A DNA stretch of 64,000 nucleotides from Flavobacterium cerinum (GTDB taxonomy: Bacteria; Bacteroidota; Bacteroidia; Flavobacteriales; Flavobacteriaceae), in NCBI RefSeq assembly GCF_024496085.1, contig NZ_CP101751.1:186001-250000 (forward strand), read 5' to 3'. The position numbers and the translations under genes were made by a program. Shown piece by piece: positions 26,075 to 36,984 of this stretch; positions within the stretch are counted from its first letter, which is position 1, and every line of letters begins with the position of its first letter. The notes under the pieces were generated by a model. It was given only the letters and a program-made list of their open reading frames with translations. It was not told the DNA's origin and did no database searches.

Positions 26075-26800
26075 CTATTTGGTGCACACTACTTGTTGTG
26101 TAAACTTCAGATTAATTGTTTTATAATTTCCGATAAGGGTATCTTTTATCGCATGTTGAAAAAAGGCCTTATAGTTGTCAAACTTCTTATCTACATTGAT
26201 CGTTCTTCCGAAAAGGATTTGATAATTGTAGTTTCGGTTTGTCATTATCAAGCTTCCCGTTGGCAAAATTTGTATCCCGGTGATGTTCTTTTTCAGAAAA
26301 TCGTCATCGTAAATTTTTTTGATCAACTCGGTTACTTTTTCTTTGTTTTCGGAGTTTATTTCACCGGAAACCAAAGGAACCCGCGCTGCAAAATTATCCG
26401 ACAAAGGCATCTGATTACCCTCATAGTCAATATAATAAGAACGCTCTCCATCGTTTATTCTCGCAATGGGTGTTTTTTGTGTTACGACAGCCTTTAAAGT
26501 CCCGTCAATAGTAGCAAAGACCTCCGCTTTTGCTATCATTTCATTACTGTCGAGAATATGCTCCAATCTATTCAAATCTAGCTTATCTTTCCTTATGCCC
26601 GTAACTTTGTTAAAATTTTGTATTAACAAGTTATCAACCGTTTCAGGTGTAATAAAAAGGTTATTGTCGCCTTGAAACCGCACTTCTGTTTTTTGCATAT
26701 AGCGGGTTTCATTTCGCTTTGATGAAAAAGAGTACAGGAAAATCACTACTCCAATCATGAGTACCAATCTTACATCTGTCCATTTAATTTTTTTCATCAT
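26075..26800 (-). CDS. ftsQ: Cell division protein FtsQ/DivIB
   Basis: A bitopic inner-membrane divisome protein. The order is a short cytoplasmic N-terminus, one membrane helix (VRLVLMIGVVIFLYSFS, about residues 10-26), then a periplasmic POTRA-like part (KTEVRFQGDNNLFITPETVDNLL) and a beta domain (KAVVTQKTPIARINDGERSYYID). The sequence is poorly conserved, as usual for FtsQ, so the name rests on the topology and on the position between murC and ftsA. Confidence 0.88.
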   Translation of the reverse strand: MMKKIKWTDVRLVLMIGVVIFLYSFSSKRNETRYMQKTEVRFQGDNNLFITPETVDNLLIQNFNKVTGIRKDKLDLNRLEHILDSNEMIAKAEVFATIDGTLKAVVTQKTPIARINDGERSYYIDYEGNQMPLSDNFAARVPLVSGEINSENKEKVTELIKKIYDDDFLKKNITGIQILPTGSLIMTNRNYNYQILFGRTINVDKKFDNYKAFFQHAIKDTLIGNYKTINLKFTQQVVCTK

Positions 26801-26812
26801 TTTATTATTTTT

Positions 26813-28159
26813 TTATTCTTCCAATGCTTTTTTAATATCCGGAACCATCTCTCCTACATCTCCTGCTCCAATCGTAACAATCACAGGTGCATCACTACCT
26901 TTTAACGCCGGAATTAAATCTTCTTTTGTGATTATTCTTTTATTATCATTCTCTATTTTGCCCAACAACCATTCTGATGTTACTCCTTCCATCGGTAATT
27001 CCCGTGCCGGGTAAATATCCATTAGCAAAATCTGATCGAACTGCGACAGGCTTTTGGCAAAATCATCTATAAAATCGCGTGTCCGACTATATAAATGAGG
27101 TTGAAATACCGCCAGTACTTTTTTCCCCGGATACAATTCCCGTACGGCCTGATGTACTGCATTAATTTCGGTCGGGTGATGTGCATAATCATCAATATAG
27201 ACCAATTCCGGTTTTCGAATCTGGAATGAAAATCTTCTTCGTACTCCTTTAAAACTTAAAAGTGCTTTTGCAATATCATCATCCGAAATACCATAGGTTT
27301 TAGCCATAGCCAATGCCAATAAAGCATTTGTCAGATTATGTCTTCCCGGCAATCCGAACTTCAAGTCTTTTATTTCTCCGCTTGGTGTATTTACATCAAA
27401 TACATACCATCCGTCGACGATTCTAATATTTTTAGCTGCAAACTGTGCGTTGTCATCGATACCAACTGTCACGGCATCAATCGGCAATCCGTTAGTTACA
27501 AACAGCTTATTTTTATCGGTTACCTTACCGGCAAATTCCAAAAACGAAGCCTCAATAGCCGCTTTATCACCGTAGATATCCAAATGATCCGCATCCATTG
27601 ACGTCACACAGGCAATATCCGGATGTAAATGCAGGAACGATCGATCAAACTCATCCGCTTCTACTACCGTTACCGTTTTCCCGTCACCAATCAGGTTTGA
27701 ATTGTAATTTTCTACAATTCCACCTAAAAACGCCGTCATATCCACTCCGCTCTCATACAACAAATGTCCCAGAATACTGGATGTTGTTGTTTTACCATGC
27801 GTTCCGGCCACTGCAAAACAGAAAGTATCTTTTGTAATAATCCCAAGCACTTCCGCTCTTTTTTTCACCACAAATCCGTTATCCAGAAAATAATTCCACT
27901 CCGTATGCTGCTTCGGAACCGCCGGTGTAATTACAACCAACGTGTTTTCTTTATTTCGAAACGCTTCGTCAATCAAATCAACAGTATCTTCAAAATGAAT
28001 TTTGATTCCGCTTTCGATTAATTCGGCTGTAAGGTGTGTCGGCGTTTTATCATATCCGGCTACATTTTTTCCGATGTTTTTAAAATAACGGGCCAGAGCA
28101 CTCATTCCGATGCCACCTATTCCGATAAAGTATACGTTATGTATTTGAGCTAAATTCAT
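26813..28159 (-). CDS. murC: UDP-N-acetylmuramate-L-alanine ligase
   Basis: Adds L-Ala to UDP-MurNAc, the first amino-acid step of peptidoglycan synthesis, in the cytoplasm with ATP. The N-terminal Rossmann segment VYFIGIGGIGMSALARYF binds the UDP part; the ATP loop is AVAGTHGKTTTSSIL (about residues 117-131). EADEFDRSFLHL and YIDDYAHHPTEINA are further Mur-ligase motifs (the latter diagnostic for MurC). The length of 448 is normal. It lies 24 bases after murG in the dcw operon. Confidence 0.97.
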   Translation of the reverse strand: MNLAQIHNVYFIGIGGIGMSALARYFKNIGKNVAGYDKTPTHLTAELIESGIKIHFEDTVDLIDEAFRNKENTLVVITPAVPKQHTEWNYFLDNGFVVKKRAEVLGIITKDTFCFAVAGTHGKTTTSSILGHLLYESGVDMTAFLGGIVENYNSNLIGDGKTVTVVEADEFDRSFLHLHPDIACVTSMDADHLDIYGDKAAIEASFLEFAGKVTDKNKLFVTNGLPIDAVTVGIDDNAQFAAKNIRIVDGWYVFDVNTPSGEIKDLKFGLPGRHNLTNALLALAMAKTYGISDDDIAKALLSFKGVRRRFSFQIRKPELVYIDDYAHHPTEINAVHQAVRELYPGKKVLAVFQPHLYSRTRDFIDDFAKSLSQFDQILLMDIYPARELPMEGVTSEWLLGKIENDNKRIITKEDLIPALKGSDAPVIVTIGAGDVGEMVPDIKKALEE

Positions 28160-28183
28160 TATTCTGTAATAAACGCTTCTTTG

Positions 28184-29278
28184 TTATCGTATCCATTTCA
28201 CAATCTCATCCACAATTTGTTTTGTTGCATTCGGCAACGCCAATTGTCTGATATTGTCACTTAATTGTTTTCTTTTTTCTTCACTTTTCAATAATTCCCG
28301 GAAAGTCTTTTCAAATTGTCCGTCTAATTCGGATTCTTTGATTAAAATCGCACCGTTTTTATCGGCAATCGCTTTGGCATTTTTCGTCTGATGATCTTCC
28401 GCCACATTAGGCGAAGGAATAAAAATAACCGGTTTACCTACTATACAAAGCTCTGAAACCGATGAAGCTCCCGAACGGGAAATTACGATATCAGCGGCTG
28501 CATAAACCAGATCCATACGATCGATAAAGGCCATTACCTGTACATTTTCCTTTTCTGAAAAATGTTTATATTCTTCAAAATACAGTTTTCCACATTGCCA
28601 GATAACCTGAACACCTTGCGCCAACATTCCGTCAATTTCTTTTGCGATCAACTGATTGATTCTTCTGGCGCCCAGACTTCCGCCTAAAACCAATATCGTT
28701 TTTTTAGTCGGATCCAGTTTAAAATGCGCAATAGCTTCTTCTTTCTTTTCTCCCGCCTCAATCAAATCCTGACGTACCGGATTACCTGTTAAATGCATTT
28801 TATCTTTCGGAAAAAATTGCTCCAGATTTTCATAAGCTACGCATATTGCTTTTGCTTTTTTACCCAACAATTTATTGGTAATCCCCGGAAAAGAGTTTTG
28901 TTCCTGAATAATGGTCGGAATATTCATTCCTGCTGCGACTTTTAAAACCGCTCCACTTGCAAAACCACCGGTTCCGATTACCACATCCGGCTTAAACTGT
29001 TTTAAAATCCCGTATGATTTGGTCAGACTGGAAATCAATTTTAGCGGAAACATCAGGTTCTGAACTGTCAATTTTCGCTGAATTCCCGCAATCCACAACC
29101 CTTTAATCGGGTAGCCGGCCTGCGGTACTTTTTGCATTTCCATTTTATCTTTTGCTCCTACAAACAGAATTTCGGCTTTTGGAAAGCGAACTTTTAATTC
29201 GTTGGCAATAGCAATAGCCGGATAAATATGCCCTCCGGTACCGCCTCCGCTAATGATGAATTTCGGGTTCTCTTTCAT
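28184..29278 (-). CDS. murG: Lipid II synthase (undecaprenyl-PP-MurNAc-pentapeptide GlcNAc transferase)
   Basis: GT28 glycosyltransferase that converts lipid I to lipid II at the inner face of the cytoplasmic membrane. The first G-loop is [19 protein letters not shown] (residues 8-26), the second [15 protein letters not shown], and the UDP-GlcNAc-binding part has [13 protein letters not shown] and [12 protein letters not shown]. It is a complete 364-residue enzyme, 8 bases after ftsW. Confidence 0.97.
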   Translation of the reverse strand: MKENPKFIISGGGTGGHIYPAIAIANELKVRFPKAEILFVGAKDKMEMQKVPQAGYPIKGLWIAGIQRKLTVQNLMFPLKLISSLTKSYGILKQFKPDVVIGTGGFASGAVLKVAAGMNIPTIIQEQNSFPGITNKLLGKKAKAICVAYENLEQFFPKDKMHLTGNPVRQDLIEAGEKKEEAIAHFKLDPTKKTILVLGGSLGARRINQLIAKEIDGMLAQGVQVIWQCGKLYFEEYKHFSEKENVQVMAFIDRMDLVYAAADIVISRSGASSVSELCIVGKPVIFIPSPNVAEDHQTKNAKAIADKNGAILIKESELDGQFEKTFRELLKSEEKRKQLSDNIRQLALPNATKQIVDEIVKWIR

Positions 29279-29286
29279 GGTATTCT

Positions 29287-30573
29287 TTATTTTTTATTTA
29301 AAACAGCATTCATCGGATTTTCTCCTACATCCTCAATCGAATAATCTTCTACTTCTTCCGTTTGCCCTTCTATTTCTTTATCGATCAATCGCTGCAATAT
29401 TTCCTCTCGTTGTCGTTTTTCTTCTTCTTCCTGCGCGATTTCTTCTTCTTTTTTCGTTACACTAAGAATAATTCCCAGTGCGATACACGTCATCCAAATG
29501 GAACTACCTCCACTACTGATCAAAGGTAAAGTCTGTCCGGTGGTCGGTAATAATTCTACCGCTACACCCATGTTAACCAATGCCTGAAAGACAATCGGAA
29601 AACCGAGTCCGACGATCAGTAATTTTCCAAACATCGTTGGCGCTTTATGCGATGTAATCAGAAAGCGAAAGAACAGCATCAAGTACAAAAACAAGATTGA
29701 CAATCCACCTAAAAGTCCGTATTCTTCTACAATGATCGCGAAGATAAAATCGGAAGACGATTGTGGTAAAAAGTTTTTCTGAATACTTTTTCCCGGTCCT
29801 ACTCCGTATATCTTACCGGACGCTATTGCAATTTTTGCTTTTTCAATCTGATAATCGTCTTCATTCGGTTCATCGGAACTAAATCGTTCAATACGACTCA
29901 TCCAGGTATCAACCCGGTTCGGCATTGCATCCGGGAAGGCTTTTGCCACCAGAACAAACATGATGAGTCCGGCTAATCCCGCTCCGACAATCACACCGAG
30001 ATATTTCATCGGATATTTTCCCACAAATACCAACATACACACCATTGAAAATATCAACGCTGCTGTGGAAAAATTGGCCGGCAAAATTAATATTATTACT
30101 GAGAAAACCGGCAACCAAAGCTCGAAAAGTGAGGATTGAAATGTATATTCTTTTCCTTCTATTTTTGAGAGGTAACGTGCTACGTATACCATCAGTACAA
30201 TCAGCGCCAGAGCGGATGTCTGAAAACTGACTCCGATAAACGGCACCTGAATCCAACGACTGGCATTGGCTCCTCCGATTGTTGTTCCCTGAACCATGGT
30301 ATAAGCCAGTAACAGCACCACTATCGGCAAGGCTACTTTTGAGATCGCCTTAAAATAATGATACGGTGTTTTATGTACGAAATAGATCAGACAAAATCCG
30401 ATAAAAATATGCACCAGGTGCTTCATCAGATACCCTACCGTTGACCCTTTTCCGACTACATAAACCAGGTTCGTACTGGCACTAAAAACCGGCATAAAAG
30501 AAAACAGGGCTAACAGGGACACAAATGCCCAGATCCCTTTATCTCCTTTTAAATGGGTTAATAATGCTTTCAT
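29287..30573 (-). CDS. ftsW: SEDS peptidoglycan glycosyltransferase FtsW
   Basis: A polytopic inner-membrane protein that polymerises lipid II at the septum together with FtsI. About ten hydrophobic segments are visible. Family motifs are [51 protein letters not shown] (split around residues 260-290) and [21 protein letters not shown]. The C-terminal ~60 residues are highly charged (Glu/Arg/Lys-rich) and cytoplasmic. Its place between murD and murG identifies it as FtsW rather than RodA. Confidence 0.95.
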   Translation of the reverse strand: MKALLTHLKGDKGIWAFVSLLALFSFMPVFSASTNLVYVVGKGSTVGYLMKHLVHIFIGFCLIYFVHKTPYHYFKAISKVALPIVVLLLAYTMVQGTTIGGANASRWIQVPFIGVSFQTSALALIVLMVYVARYLSKIEGKEYTFQSSLFELWLPVFSVIILILPANFSTAALIFSMVCMLVFVGKYPMKYLGVIVGAGLAGLIMFVLVAKAFPDAMPNRVDTWMSRIERFSSDEPNEDDYQIEKAKIAIASGKIYGVGPGKSIQKNFLPQSSSDFIFAIIVEEYGLLGGLSILFLYLMLFFRFLITSHKAPTMFGKLLIVGLGFPIVFQALVNMGVAVELLPTTGQTLPLISSGGSSIWMTCIALGIILSVTKKEEEIAQEEEEKRQREEILQRLIDKEIEGQTEEVEDYSIEDVGENPMNAVLNKK

Positions 30574-30590
30574 TGTATTCTTTTTATTTT

Positions 30591-31922
30591 TTAAAGACTT
30601 TGTACCGCGTTTTTAAATTGCTTTCCACGGTCTTCGTAGCTTTCGAATAAATCGAAGCTGGCACAAGCCGGAGATAACAAAACCGTATCGCCTTTTTCTG
30701 CCATTTTCTGAGCGATTTTCACCGCTTCTGTCATGCTCGTTGTTTCCACCATTACATCTACTACATTACTAAAAGCGTCGATGATTTTGGAATTATCTAC
30801 TCCTAAACAAACGATTGCTTTTACTTTTTCACGAACCAAAGGCATCAATTCAGCATAATCATTTCCTTTATCGACACCACCAACAATCCACACTGTTGGC
30901 GTAGTCATACTATCCAATGCAAAGAACGTAGCGTTTACATTCGTAGCCTTCGAATCGTTGATGTACTGTACATTTTGAATTTTCAGCACTTTTTCCAAAC
31001 GATGTTCTACTCCCTGGAAGTCTGACAGGCTTTCTCTTATTGTTGCTTTTCGGATACGCATTAATTGCGCTACGGTTGTTGCTGCCATTGCATTTTTTAC
31101 GTTATGTTTTCCTTCTAGTGCTAGTTCGTTTATAGGCATGATAAATGTTTCGTTATTGATGTTGGTATAAATCGTGTTGTCTTTTATATAGGCTCCTTCT
31201 TCGAGTGTTTTTGTCAGTGAAAAAGGAATTTTTTTTGCTCTTATTTTATTTTTCTCCAGCCATCCGGTTATTGCTTCATCATCGGCATCATAAATCAGAT
31301 AATCGTCTTCCGTTTGATTTTTCGTGATTCGGAATTTAGCTTCGATGTACAGATTATAATCGTAATTATAGCGGTCCAGGTGATCCGGACTAATGTTTGT
31401 GATTACAGCTATATGCGGTTTGTAATCGATAACTCCGTCTAATTGAAAACTGCTTAATTCCAGAACATAGGCTTCAAACTTATTTTCTGCGATCTGCCAG
31501 GCGTAACTTTTTCCGATATTTCCGGCCAGTCCCACGTTTAACCCACCTTGCTTTAACAGATGATGTGTTAGCATTGTGGTGGTGGTTTTTCCGTTACTTC
31601 CGGTAATCCCGACCGTAACCACATTCGTAAATTTATTAGCGAATTCGATTTCCGAAATGATCGGTATATTTTTCTCCTTCAGTTTTTTTACTATCGGTGA
31701 TTTATCCGGAATACCGGGGCTTTTCATCACCACATCCGCATTCAGTATTAAATCTTCAGTATGCATTTCTTCTTCCCAGGGAATCTGGTTCAGAATCAGA
31801 ACTTCTTTGTAATTATTTTTAATTTTTCCGAAATCAGACAGAAATACTTCGTATCCTTTTTTCTTACCTAAGATTGCAGTACCGACACCGCTTTCTCCTC
31901 CTCCTAATACTACCAGCCTCAT
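30591..31922 (-). CDS. murD: UDP-N-acetylmuramoyl-L-alanine-D-glutamate ligase
   Basis: Adds D-Glu to UDP-MurNAc-L-Ala. The N-terminal nucleotide-sugar loop is VVLGGGESGVGTAIL and the ATP loop VGITGSNGKTTTTMLTHHLL (about residues 107-126). Further motifs are ITNISPDHLDRY, NDSKATNVNATFFAL and the C-terminal LSPACASFDLFESYEDRG, diagnostic for MurD. Its 443 residues are normal. One base separates mraY from it, so translation is probably coupled. Confidence 0.97.
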   Translation of the reverse strand: MRLVVLGGGESGVGTAILGKKKGYEVFLSDFGKIKNNYKEVLILNQIPWEEEMHTEDLILNADVVMKSPGIPDKSPIVKKLKEKNIPIISEIEFANKFTNVVTVGITGSNGKTTTTMLTHHLLKQGGLNVGLAGNIGKSYAWQIAENKFEAYVLELSSFQLDGVIDYKPHIAVITNISPDHLDRYNYDYNLYIEAKFRITKNQTEDDYLIYDADDEAITGWLEKNKIRAKKIPFSLTKTLEEGAYIKDNTIYTNINNETFIMPINELALEGKHNVKNAMAATTVAQLMRIRKATIRESLSDFQGVEHRLEKVLKIQNVQYINDSKATNVNATFFALDSMTTPTVWIVGGVDKGNDYAELMPLVREKVKAIVCLGVDNSKIIDAFSNVVDVMVETTSMTEAVKIAQKMAEKGDTVLLSPACASFDLFESYEDRGKQFKNAVQSL

Positions 31923-31923
31923 A

Positions 31924-33156
31924 CTATCTTAATTTTAATGAAACCAATGAGAAAATCGCTAACAAAATGGCCACAATCCAGAATCGGGTTACGATTTTAC
32001 TTTCGTGATATCCTTTTTTCTGATAATGGTGATGCAGAGGCGACATCAGGAAAATCCGTCTTCCTTCTCCAAATTTTTTCTTTGTATATTTAAAATACGC
32101 AACCTGAACTACTACTGATAAATTTTCAGCCAGGAATATCCCGCACAATACCGGAATTAATAATTCTTTACGAACCGCAATCGCCAGAACGGCAATAATC
32201 CCTCCGATTGTTAAACTTCCCGTATCGCCCATAAATACCGAAGCCGGATATGTATTGTACCAGAGGAATCCGATGAGCGCGCCTACAAATGCGGATATAT
32301 AGACCGTCATTTCCCCGGAATTCGGGATATACATAATATTCAGATAATTCGAAAAGATGATATTTCCGGAAACAAACGCAAAGATTCCGAGCGTAAGTAC
32401 CGATATGGCCGATGTTCCCGCTGCAAGTCCGTCAATACCATCGGTAAGGTTTGCACCGTTTGAAACCGCAGTAATAATAAAAATTACAACAGGGATAAAA
32501 ATCAACCATGCATAATTTTTATAATTATCTCCAGTCCACGCTAATAATTCGGCATAGTCAAATTCATTATTTTTAAAGAACGGGATTGTTGTAGCCGTTG
32601 ATTTTTCTTCAGTTGGTGCCGGTGCAATTGTTGCGGTTGTTGTCGTTCCCTGAAAAATATTGCGGGTAGCCGTGTCTGTTCTCACTGTAACACCCGGGTG
32701 GAAATACAATACCGAACCGACAATGATTCCCAGTCCTACCTGACCTACTACTTTAAATTTCCCTTTTAATCCTTCTTTATCTTTTTTAAATATTTTAATG
32801 TAATCATCAATAAATCCGATTGTTCCCATCCAAAGCGTTGTTACAATCAACAACATCACATAAACGTTGTCCAATTTTGCCAATAAGAATACCGGGATCA
32901 ATGTTGAAAAAATAATGATTAACCCTCCCATTGTAGGTGTTCCGGCTTTTTCTTTCTGTCCTTCCAGTCCTAATTCCCGAACCGTTTCTCCGATTTGTTG
33001 TTTTCTTAAAAAGTTAATGATTCTTTTTCCGAAAATGGTAGAGATCATTAACGACAGAATAATAGCTAAACCCGATCGGAACGTGATATACTGGAAAACC
33101 CCTGTCCCTGGAATATCTAAGCTTTTATCTAAATATTGAAAGAAATAATACAGCAT
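31924..33156 (-). CDS. mraY: Phospho-MurNAc-pentapeptide transferase MraY
   Basis: An integral membrane enzyme that makes lipid I from UDP-MurNAc-pentapeptide and undecaprenyl phosphate. Ten membrane helices are expected. Catalytic and Mg-binding motifs are [31 protein letters not shown] and the cytoplasmic [12 protein letters not shown]. Between residues ~150 and ~210 it has an insertion missing from E. coli MraY (360 residues), containing a Thr/Ala/Pro-rich low-complexity stretch ([20 protein letters not shown]). Some insertion here is usual in Bacteroidota; the low-complexity content is notable. Confidence 0.97.
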   Translation of the reverse strand: MLYYFFQYLDKSLDIPGTGVFQYITFRSGLAIILSLMISTIFGKRIINFLRKQQIGETVRELGLEGQKEKAGTPTMGGLIIIFSTLIPVFLLAKLDNVYVMLLIVTTLWMGTIGFIDDYIKIFKKDKEGLKGKFKVVGQVGLGIIVGSVLYFHPGVTVRTDTATRNIFQGTTTTATIAPAPTEEKSTATTIPFFKNNEFDYAELLAWTGDNYKNYAWLIFIPVVIFIITAVSNGANLTDGIDGLAAGTSAISVLTLGIFAFVSGNIIFSNYLNIMYIPNSGEMTVYISAFVGALIGFLWYNTYPASVFMGDTGSLTIGGIIAVLAIAVRKELLIPVLCGIFLAENLSVVVQVAYFKYTKKKFGEGRRIFLMSPLHHHYQKKGYHESKIVTRFWIVAILLAIFSLVSLKLR

Positions 33157-33162
33157 ATCTGG

Positions 33163-34626
33163 TTATTTATTGAGTTGTTCTAATAGTTCTTTTACAATTT
33201 TCATATCGTCAAAATCATGACGTACTCCCTGGATTTCCTGGTAGGTTTCGTGGCCTTTTCCGGCAATCAGAATAATATCATTAGGCTGCGCCAACTGACA
33301 TGCGGTTTTAATCGCCTGCTTACGGTCGACTATGGATACTGTTTTTTTATAATTCTGCGGTTCTACTCCTTTTTCCATATCATCGATAATCGCTTCCGGT
33401 TTTTCACTTCTCGGATTATCGGATGTAAAAATGGCTTTATCACTCATCGTTGAAGCAATATTGGCCATTATCGGTCTTTTGGTTGTATCCCGATCACCTC
33501 CGCATCCTACAACGGTAATCAGTTGTTCGTTTTTGGTACGGATATCTTCTATCGTCTTTAATACATTTTCCAATGCATCAGGCGTATGTGCATAATCAAC
33601 AATTGCTGTGATATTACCGGATGACACGATAAACTGGAAACGTCCGGAAACACTTTCCAACTCGCTTAACAAGCGTAAAGCTTCCTGACTTTCGATTCCC
33701 AACTCAATTGCCACTCCGTAAATCGCCAGTAAATTATAGGCATTAAACGAACCGATTAAGCGCACCCATACTTCTTGTTCATTGATTTTCATCAACAAAC
33801 CGGAAAGTTGGTTTTCAAGAATCTGTCCTCTGTAATCCGCATAGGTTTTTAGGGCATAGGTTCTTTTTTTAGCTTTGGTGTTCTGCAACATCACCGGACC
33901 GTTTTTATCGTCGCTATTGGTCAGTGCAAAAGCGGTTTTCGGCAGATTGTCAAAAAACGATTTTTTCACATCGCGATATTCCGCAAATGTCGGGTGATAA
34001 TCCAAGTGGTCGTGTGACAAATTAGTGAATACGCCACCTGTAAAATGCAACCCTTCGGTACGTTTTTGATGAATTCCGTGTGAGCTTACTTCCATAAAGC
34101 AATAATCACAACCTTCATTCACCATTTCATTCATATAATAATTAATCGTCAGCGAATCCGGCGTTGTATGTGTCGCCTTATATTCTTTATTGTCGACTAA
34201 AATTTTTACAGTCGATAATAATCCGACTTTGTAACCTGCTTTTTTAAACATTTGGTACAACAAAGACGCGATGGTTGTTTTACCGTTGGTTCCGGTTACG
34301 CCCACCAGTTTTAATTTGGCAGACGGATCACCGTAGAAATTCGCGCTCATATGTGCCAGAGCCAGGCTTGTATCTTTTACCTGAACATAGGTAATTCCTT
34401 CGTGAACAACCGCCGGCATAACTTCGCAGATTACCGCAATAGCGCCCAGGCTTATCGCTTTATCAATAAAGTCATGTCCGTTAGAAACGGTTCCGTTAAT
34501 TGCTACGAATACATCATCGGATTCGATTTTTCGGGAATCGAATTCAATTTTGCCAACCGGTAAATCTGTTGTTCCTTTTACCGATTCGATCGCTACTTTA
34601 TACAATATGTCTTTTAAAGCCGTCAC
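33163..34626 (-). CDS. murE: UDP-MurNAc-tripeptide synthetase MurE (meso-DAP type)
   Basis: Adds the third stem-peptide residue. The ATP loop is VGVTGTNGKTTIASLLYQM (about residues 108-126); other motifs are FMEVSSHGIHQKR and FTNLSHDHLDYH. The substrate motif FTSDNPRSEKP has the DNPR signature of meso-diaminopimelate-adding enzymes, so the wall is of the DAP type. The start codon overlaps the ftsI stop by 4 bases (ATGA), which suggests coupled translation. Confidence 0.97.
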   Translation of the reverse strand: MTALKDILYKVAIESVKGTTDLPVGKIEFDSRKIESDDVFVAINGTVSNGHDFIDKAISLGAIAVICEVMPAVVHEGITYVQVKDTSLALAHMSANFYGDPSAKLKLVGVTGTNGKTTIASLLYQMFKKAGYKVGLLSTVKILVDNKEYKATHTTPDSLTINYYMNEMVNEGCDYCFMEVSSHGIHQKRTEGLHFTGGVFTNLSHDHLDYHPTFAEYRDVKKSFFDNLPKTAFALTNSDDKNGPVMLQNTKAKKRTYALKTYADYRGQILENQLSGLLMKINEQEVWVRLIGSFNAYNLLAIYGVAIELGIESQEALRLLSELESVSGRFQFIVSSGNITAIVDYAHTPDALENVLKTIEDIRTKNEQLITVVGCGGDRDTTKRPIMANIASTMSDKAIFTSDNPRSEKPEAIIDDMEKGVEPQNYKKTVSIVDRKQAIKTACQLAQPNDIILIAGKGHETYQEIQGVRHDFDDMKIVKELLEQLNK

Positions 34627-36623
34627 GATAATTCTAATGTTATTATTTGGTTTCTGGTAAACGCCTGTCCGGGAAGAATGGACTGTTGTTTTACCTTTCC
34701 TATTCCTTTTACTTTCACTTTAAGTCCGAAATTTTCCAATAATGCCACAGCATCCATTCCTGTCATCCCTTTTACATTGGGCACGATATTGTCTTTTTTC
34801 TGAACTTTATCATAATATGCTGCATAACTCTGTTCCTGATTCAGAATTTTGCGGTTTAATTTTTTCACTTCATTAGTAGACGGTACATCGGTAAATATTT
34901 TTTGAGCGATGCGTTTAAAAACCGGCCCGGCCACATCGGCCCCATAATACAATCCTTTTGATGTATTCGGTTTATGCACTACGACGATACAGGAATATTT
35001 CGGTTTATCAGCAGGGAAATATCCGGCAAAAGAAGAAGCATAATACATTTGTCCGTCACCTTTATGATAATCGACCTGAGCCGTTCCTGTTTTACCGGCC
35101 ATTGAAAAATCTTTAGAATAGAGTTTCGATCCGGTTCCTCTTTTCACTACATTTTCTAAAATGGCATGTACTTTTTTCAGTGTTTCGTCAGAACATATTT
35201 TCGGATTTAAAACCTGTTTATCAAACTTCTTAATGGTTTTATTCCATTCTTTAATTTCTTTTACAAATTGCGGTTTTACCATTTCTCCGTTATTCGCCAC
35301 TGCATTATATAAGGTCAGCGTTTGTAACGGCGTAATTGAAACACCATATCCAAAAGCCATCCACGGCAATGCCACACCCGACCATCCTTTTTCACCCGGT
35401 TGCGGGATAAACGGTTTTCCTTCTCCTTTAAAAGGCAAACCTAACGGTCGGTCTAATCCCAGATTATTGATACGATTTACAAACTGACGCGGATTATCTT
35501 TATAATTATCGTAAACCGCCTGAACCATTACCGTATTCGATGATACTTCAAATCCTTTTGCAAGGGTTACTTTACCGTAGCCTCCTCTTTTGGAATCGCG
35601 AACATGACGATTATAATAAGTGATATCACCACCTTTGGAATCATATACTTTGCTCGTATCTATTTTACGGTCGTCCAATAATGCGATTAAATCCACCAGT
35701 TTAAAGGTAGAACCCGGTTCGTGTGATTCAGCTACCGCATAGTTGATCGTTTCATAATAACTACCGTCAGTGGTTCGTCCTAAATTCGAAATCGCTTTAA
35801 TTTCACCGGTATTGGTTTCCATTACCACTACACAACCGTGATCGGCTTCATACAATTCTAATTGTTTTAATAGCGCATGGTGTGCAATATCCTGGATATA
35901 CACATCAATCGTTGAGATGATATCATATCCGTCACGCGGTTCTATTTCATTATTATCACTGATCGGTTTCCATTGGTTTTTTGCAATTTTCTGCATTAAC
36001 CGTTGTCCGTCTTTTCCGTTCAGATACGCGCCGAACGCTCCTTCGATTCCCACGCGTGTTTCCACTCCTCTTTCATCCTGACGTTCATACCCGATGGTTC
36101 TTTCGGCAATTTTTCCGATCGGATGTTCCCGAACGGTTTTCTGTTCGGTTATCATTCCGCCTTTATAAGCGCCCAGATTGAAAAGCGGAAAACTTTTCAT
36201 TTTCATATACTGCGTATAACTCAGTTTACGAGCCAACAGATAATACCGGTTTTTATTCGCTCTTGCTCTTCGAAGTTCGGTTTGAAAATAACTCGATGGC
36301 TTACCTAACAAATCCGAAAGTGAATCTGCCAACGGTTTTACATTTTTTTCGAAATCTTCTTTTTTAGGAGCAACTGCATCAAAACGAATTGTATAATTTG
36401 GGATTGATGTGGCCAACAAACTTCCGTCAGCCGAATAAACATTTCCTTTATTCGCCGGAATGACAAAGTTTTTAACCGTACGTTCTTTCGCCAGTTTTCG
36501 ATAATATTCTCCTTCCACCCACTGAATATTCGTTAGCTTTATAGCAATGAAAATAGCCATCACGAAAATCGCGAAGGCTACCAGATAGATTCGGTAAGAG
36601 ATATTTTTATCTTCTACTGCCAT
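34623..36623 (-). CDS. ftsI: Septal transpeptidase FtsI (PBP3-like) with PASTA domain
   Basis: Class B penicillin-binding protein that cross-links septal peptidoglycan. It has an N-terminal membrane helix (YLVAFAIFVMAIFIAIKL), a dimerisation/pedestal region (about residues 40-230), and a transpeptidase domain with EPGSTFKLVDL (catalytic Ser in S-x-x-K), EVSSNTVMV (S-x-N) and AGKTGTAQV (K-T-G). The C-terminal ~60 residues (VPNVKGMTGMDAVALLENFGLKV and on) form one PASTA domain. It overlaps ftsL by 10 bases. The 666-residue length is normal for Bacteroidota. Confidence 0.96.
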   Translation of the reverse strand: MAVEDKNISYRIYLVAFAIFVMAIFIAIKLTNIQWVEGEYYRKLAKERTVKNFVIPANKGNVYSADGSLLATSIPNYTIRFDAVAPKKEDFEKNVKPLADSLSDLLGKPSSYFQTELRRARANKNRYYLLARKLSYTQYMKMKSFPLFNLGAYKGGMITEQKTVREHPIGKIAERTIGYERQDERGVETRVGIEGAFGAYLNGKDGQRLMQKIAKNQWKPISDNNEIEPRDGYDIISTIDVYIQDIAHHALLKQLELYEADHGCVVVMETNTGEIKAISNLGRTTDGSYYETINYAVAESHEPGSTFKLVDLIALLDDRKIDTSKVYDSKGGDITYYNRHVRDSKRGGYGKVTLAKGFEVSSNTVMVQAVYDNYKDNPRQFVNRINNLGLDRPLGLPFKGEGKPFIPQPGEKGWSGVALPWMAFGYGVSITPLQTLTLYNAVANNGEMVKPQFVKEIKEWNKTIKKFDKQVLNPKICSDETLKKVHAILENVVKRGTGSKLYSKDFSMAGKTGTAQVDYHKGDGQMYYASSFAGYFPADKPKYSCIVVVHKPNTSKGLYYGADVAGPVFKRIAQKIFTDVPSTNEVKKLNRKILNQEQSYAAYYDKVQKKDNIVPNVKGMTGMDAVALLENFGLKVKVKGIGKVKQQSILPGQAFTRNQIITLELS

Positions 36624-36961
36624 ATTTTTTTAAGAATATTCTTTTCTTCTTCTTTAACTTTTATTTTTTTTGGAGGAACGGATGACGGATGAATTCCTTT
36701 TTCTTCCATCTCTGCTGAAATCGTCGATTCCATTTTAAGTTCCATCAATTCCGATCTACGATCTACAAATTCCGATCGCAATTCTTTCACCTGACCGGTC
36801 AGCTCCGTAATCCGGAACGTTTTCTGTTCATACCGATGCGAATTCGCAATCATGATCATAGCCAATAAAATCAGAAAAACGATAAAGCGCCAATTTTTCA
36901 ACGCATCATCGCTAATCAGGAACTTTGCTTTTAACAAACTATAAACACCTTCTTTCATCAT
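36614..36961 (-). CDS. ftsL: FtsL-like divisome protein
   Basis: A 115-residue bitopic protein: a short cytoplasmic N-terminus, one membrane helix (WRFIVFLILLAMIMIANS, about residues 23-40), then a coiled coil (RITELTGQVKELRSEFVDRRSELMELKMES, about residues 51-80) and a Lys/Glu-rich end. This layout and its place between rsmH and ftsI identify FtsL, although sequence conservation in the family is low. It stabilises the FtsQ-FtsB-type complex that activates FtsW-FtsI. Confidence 0.88.
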   Translation of the reverse strand: MMKEGVYSLLKAKFLISDDALKNWRFIVFLILLAMIMIANSHRYEQKTFRITELTGQVKELRSEFVDRRSELMELKMESTISAEMEEKGIHPSSVPPKKIKVKEEEKNILKKIWQ

Positions 36962-36984
36962 AACTTTTCATGTTTCGGTTTGTT

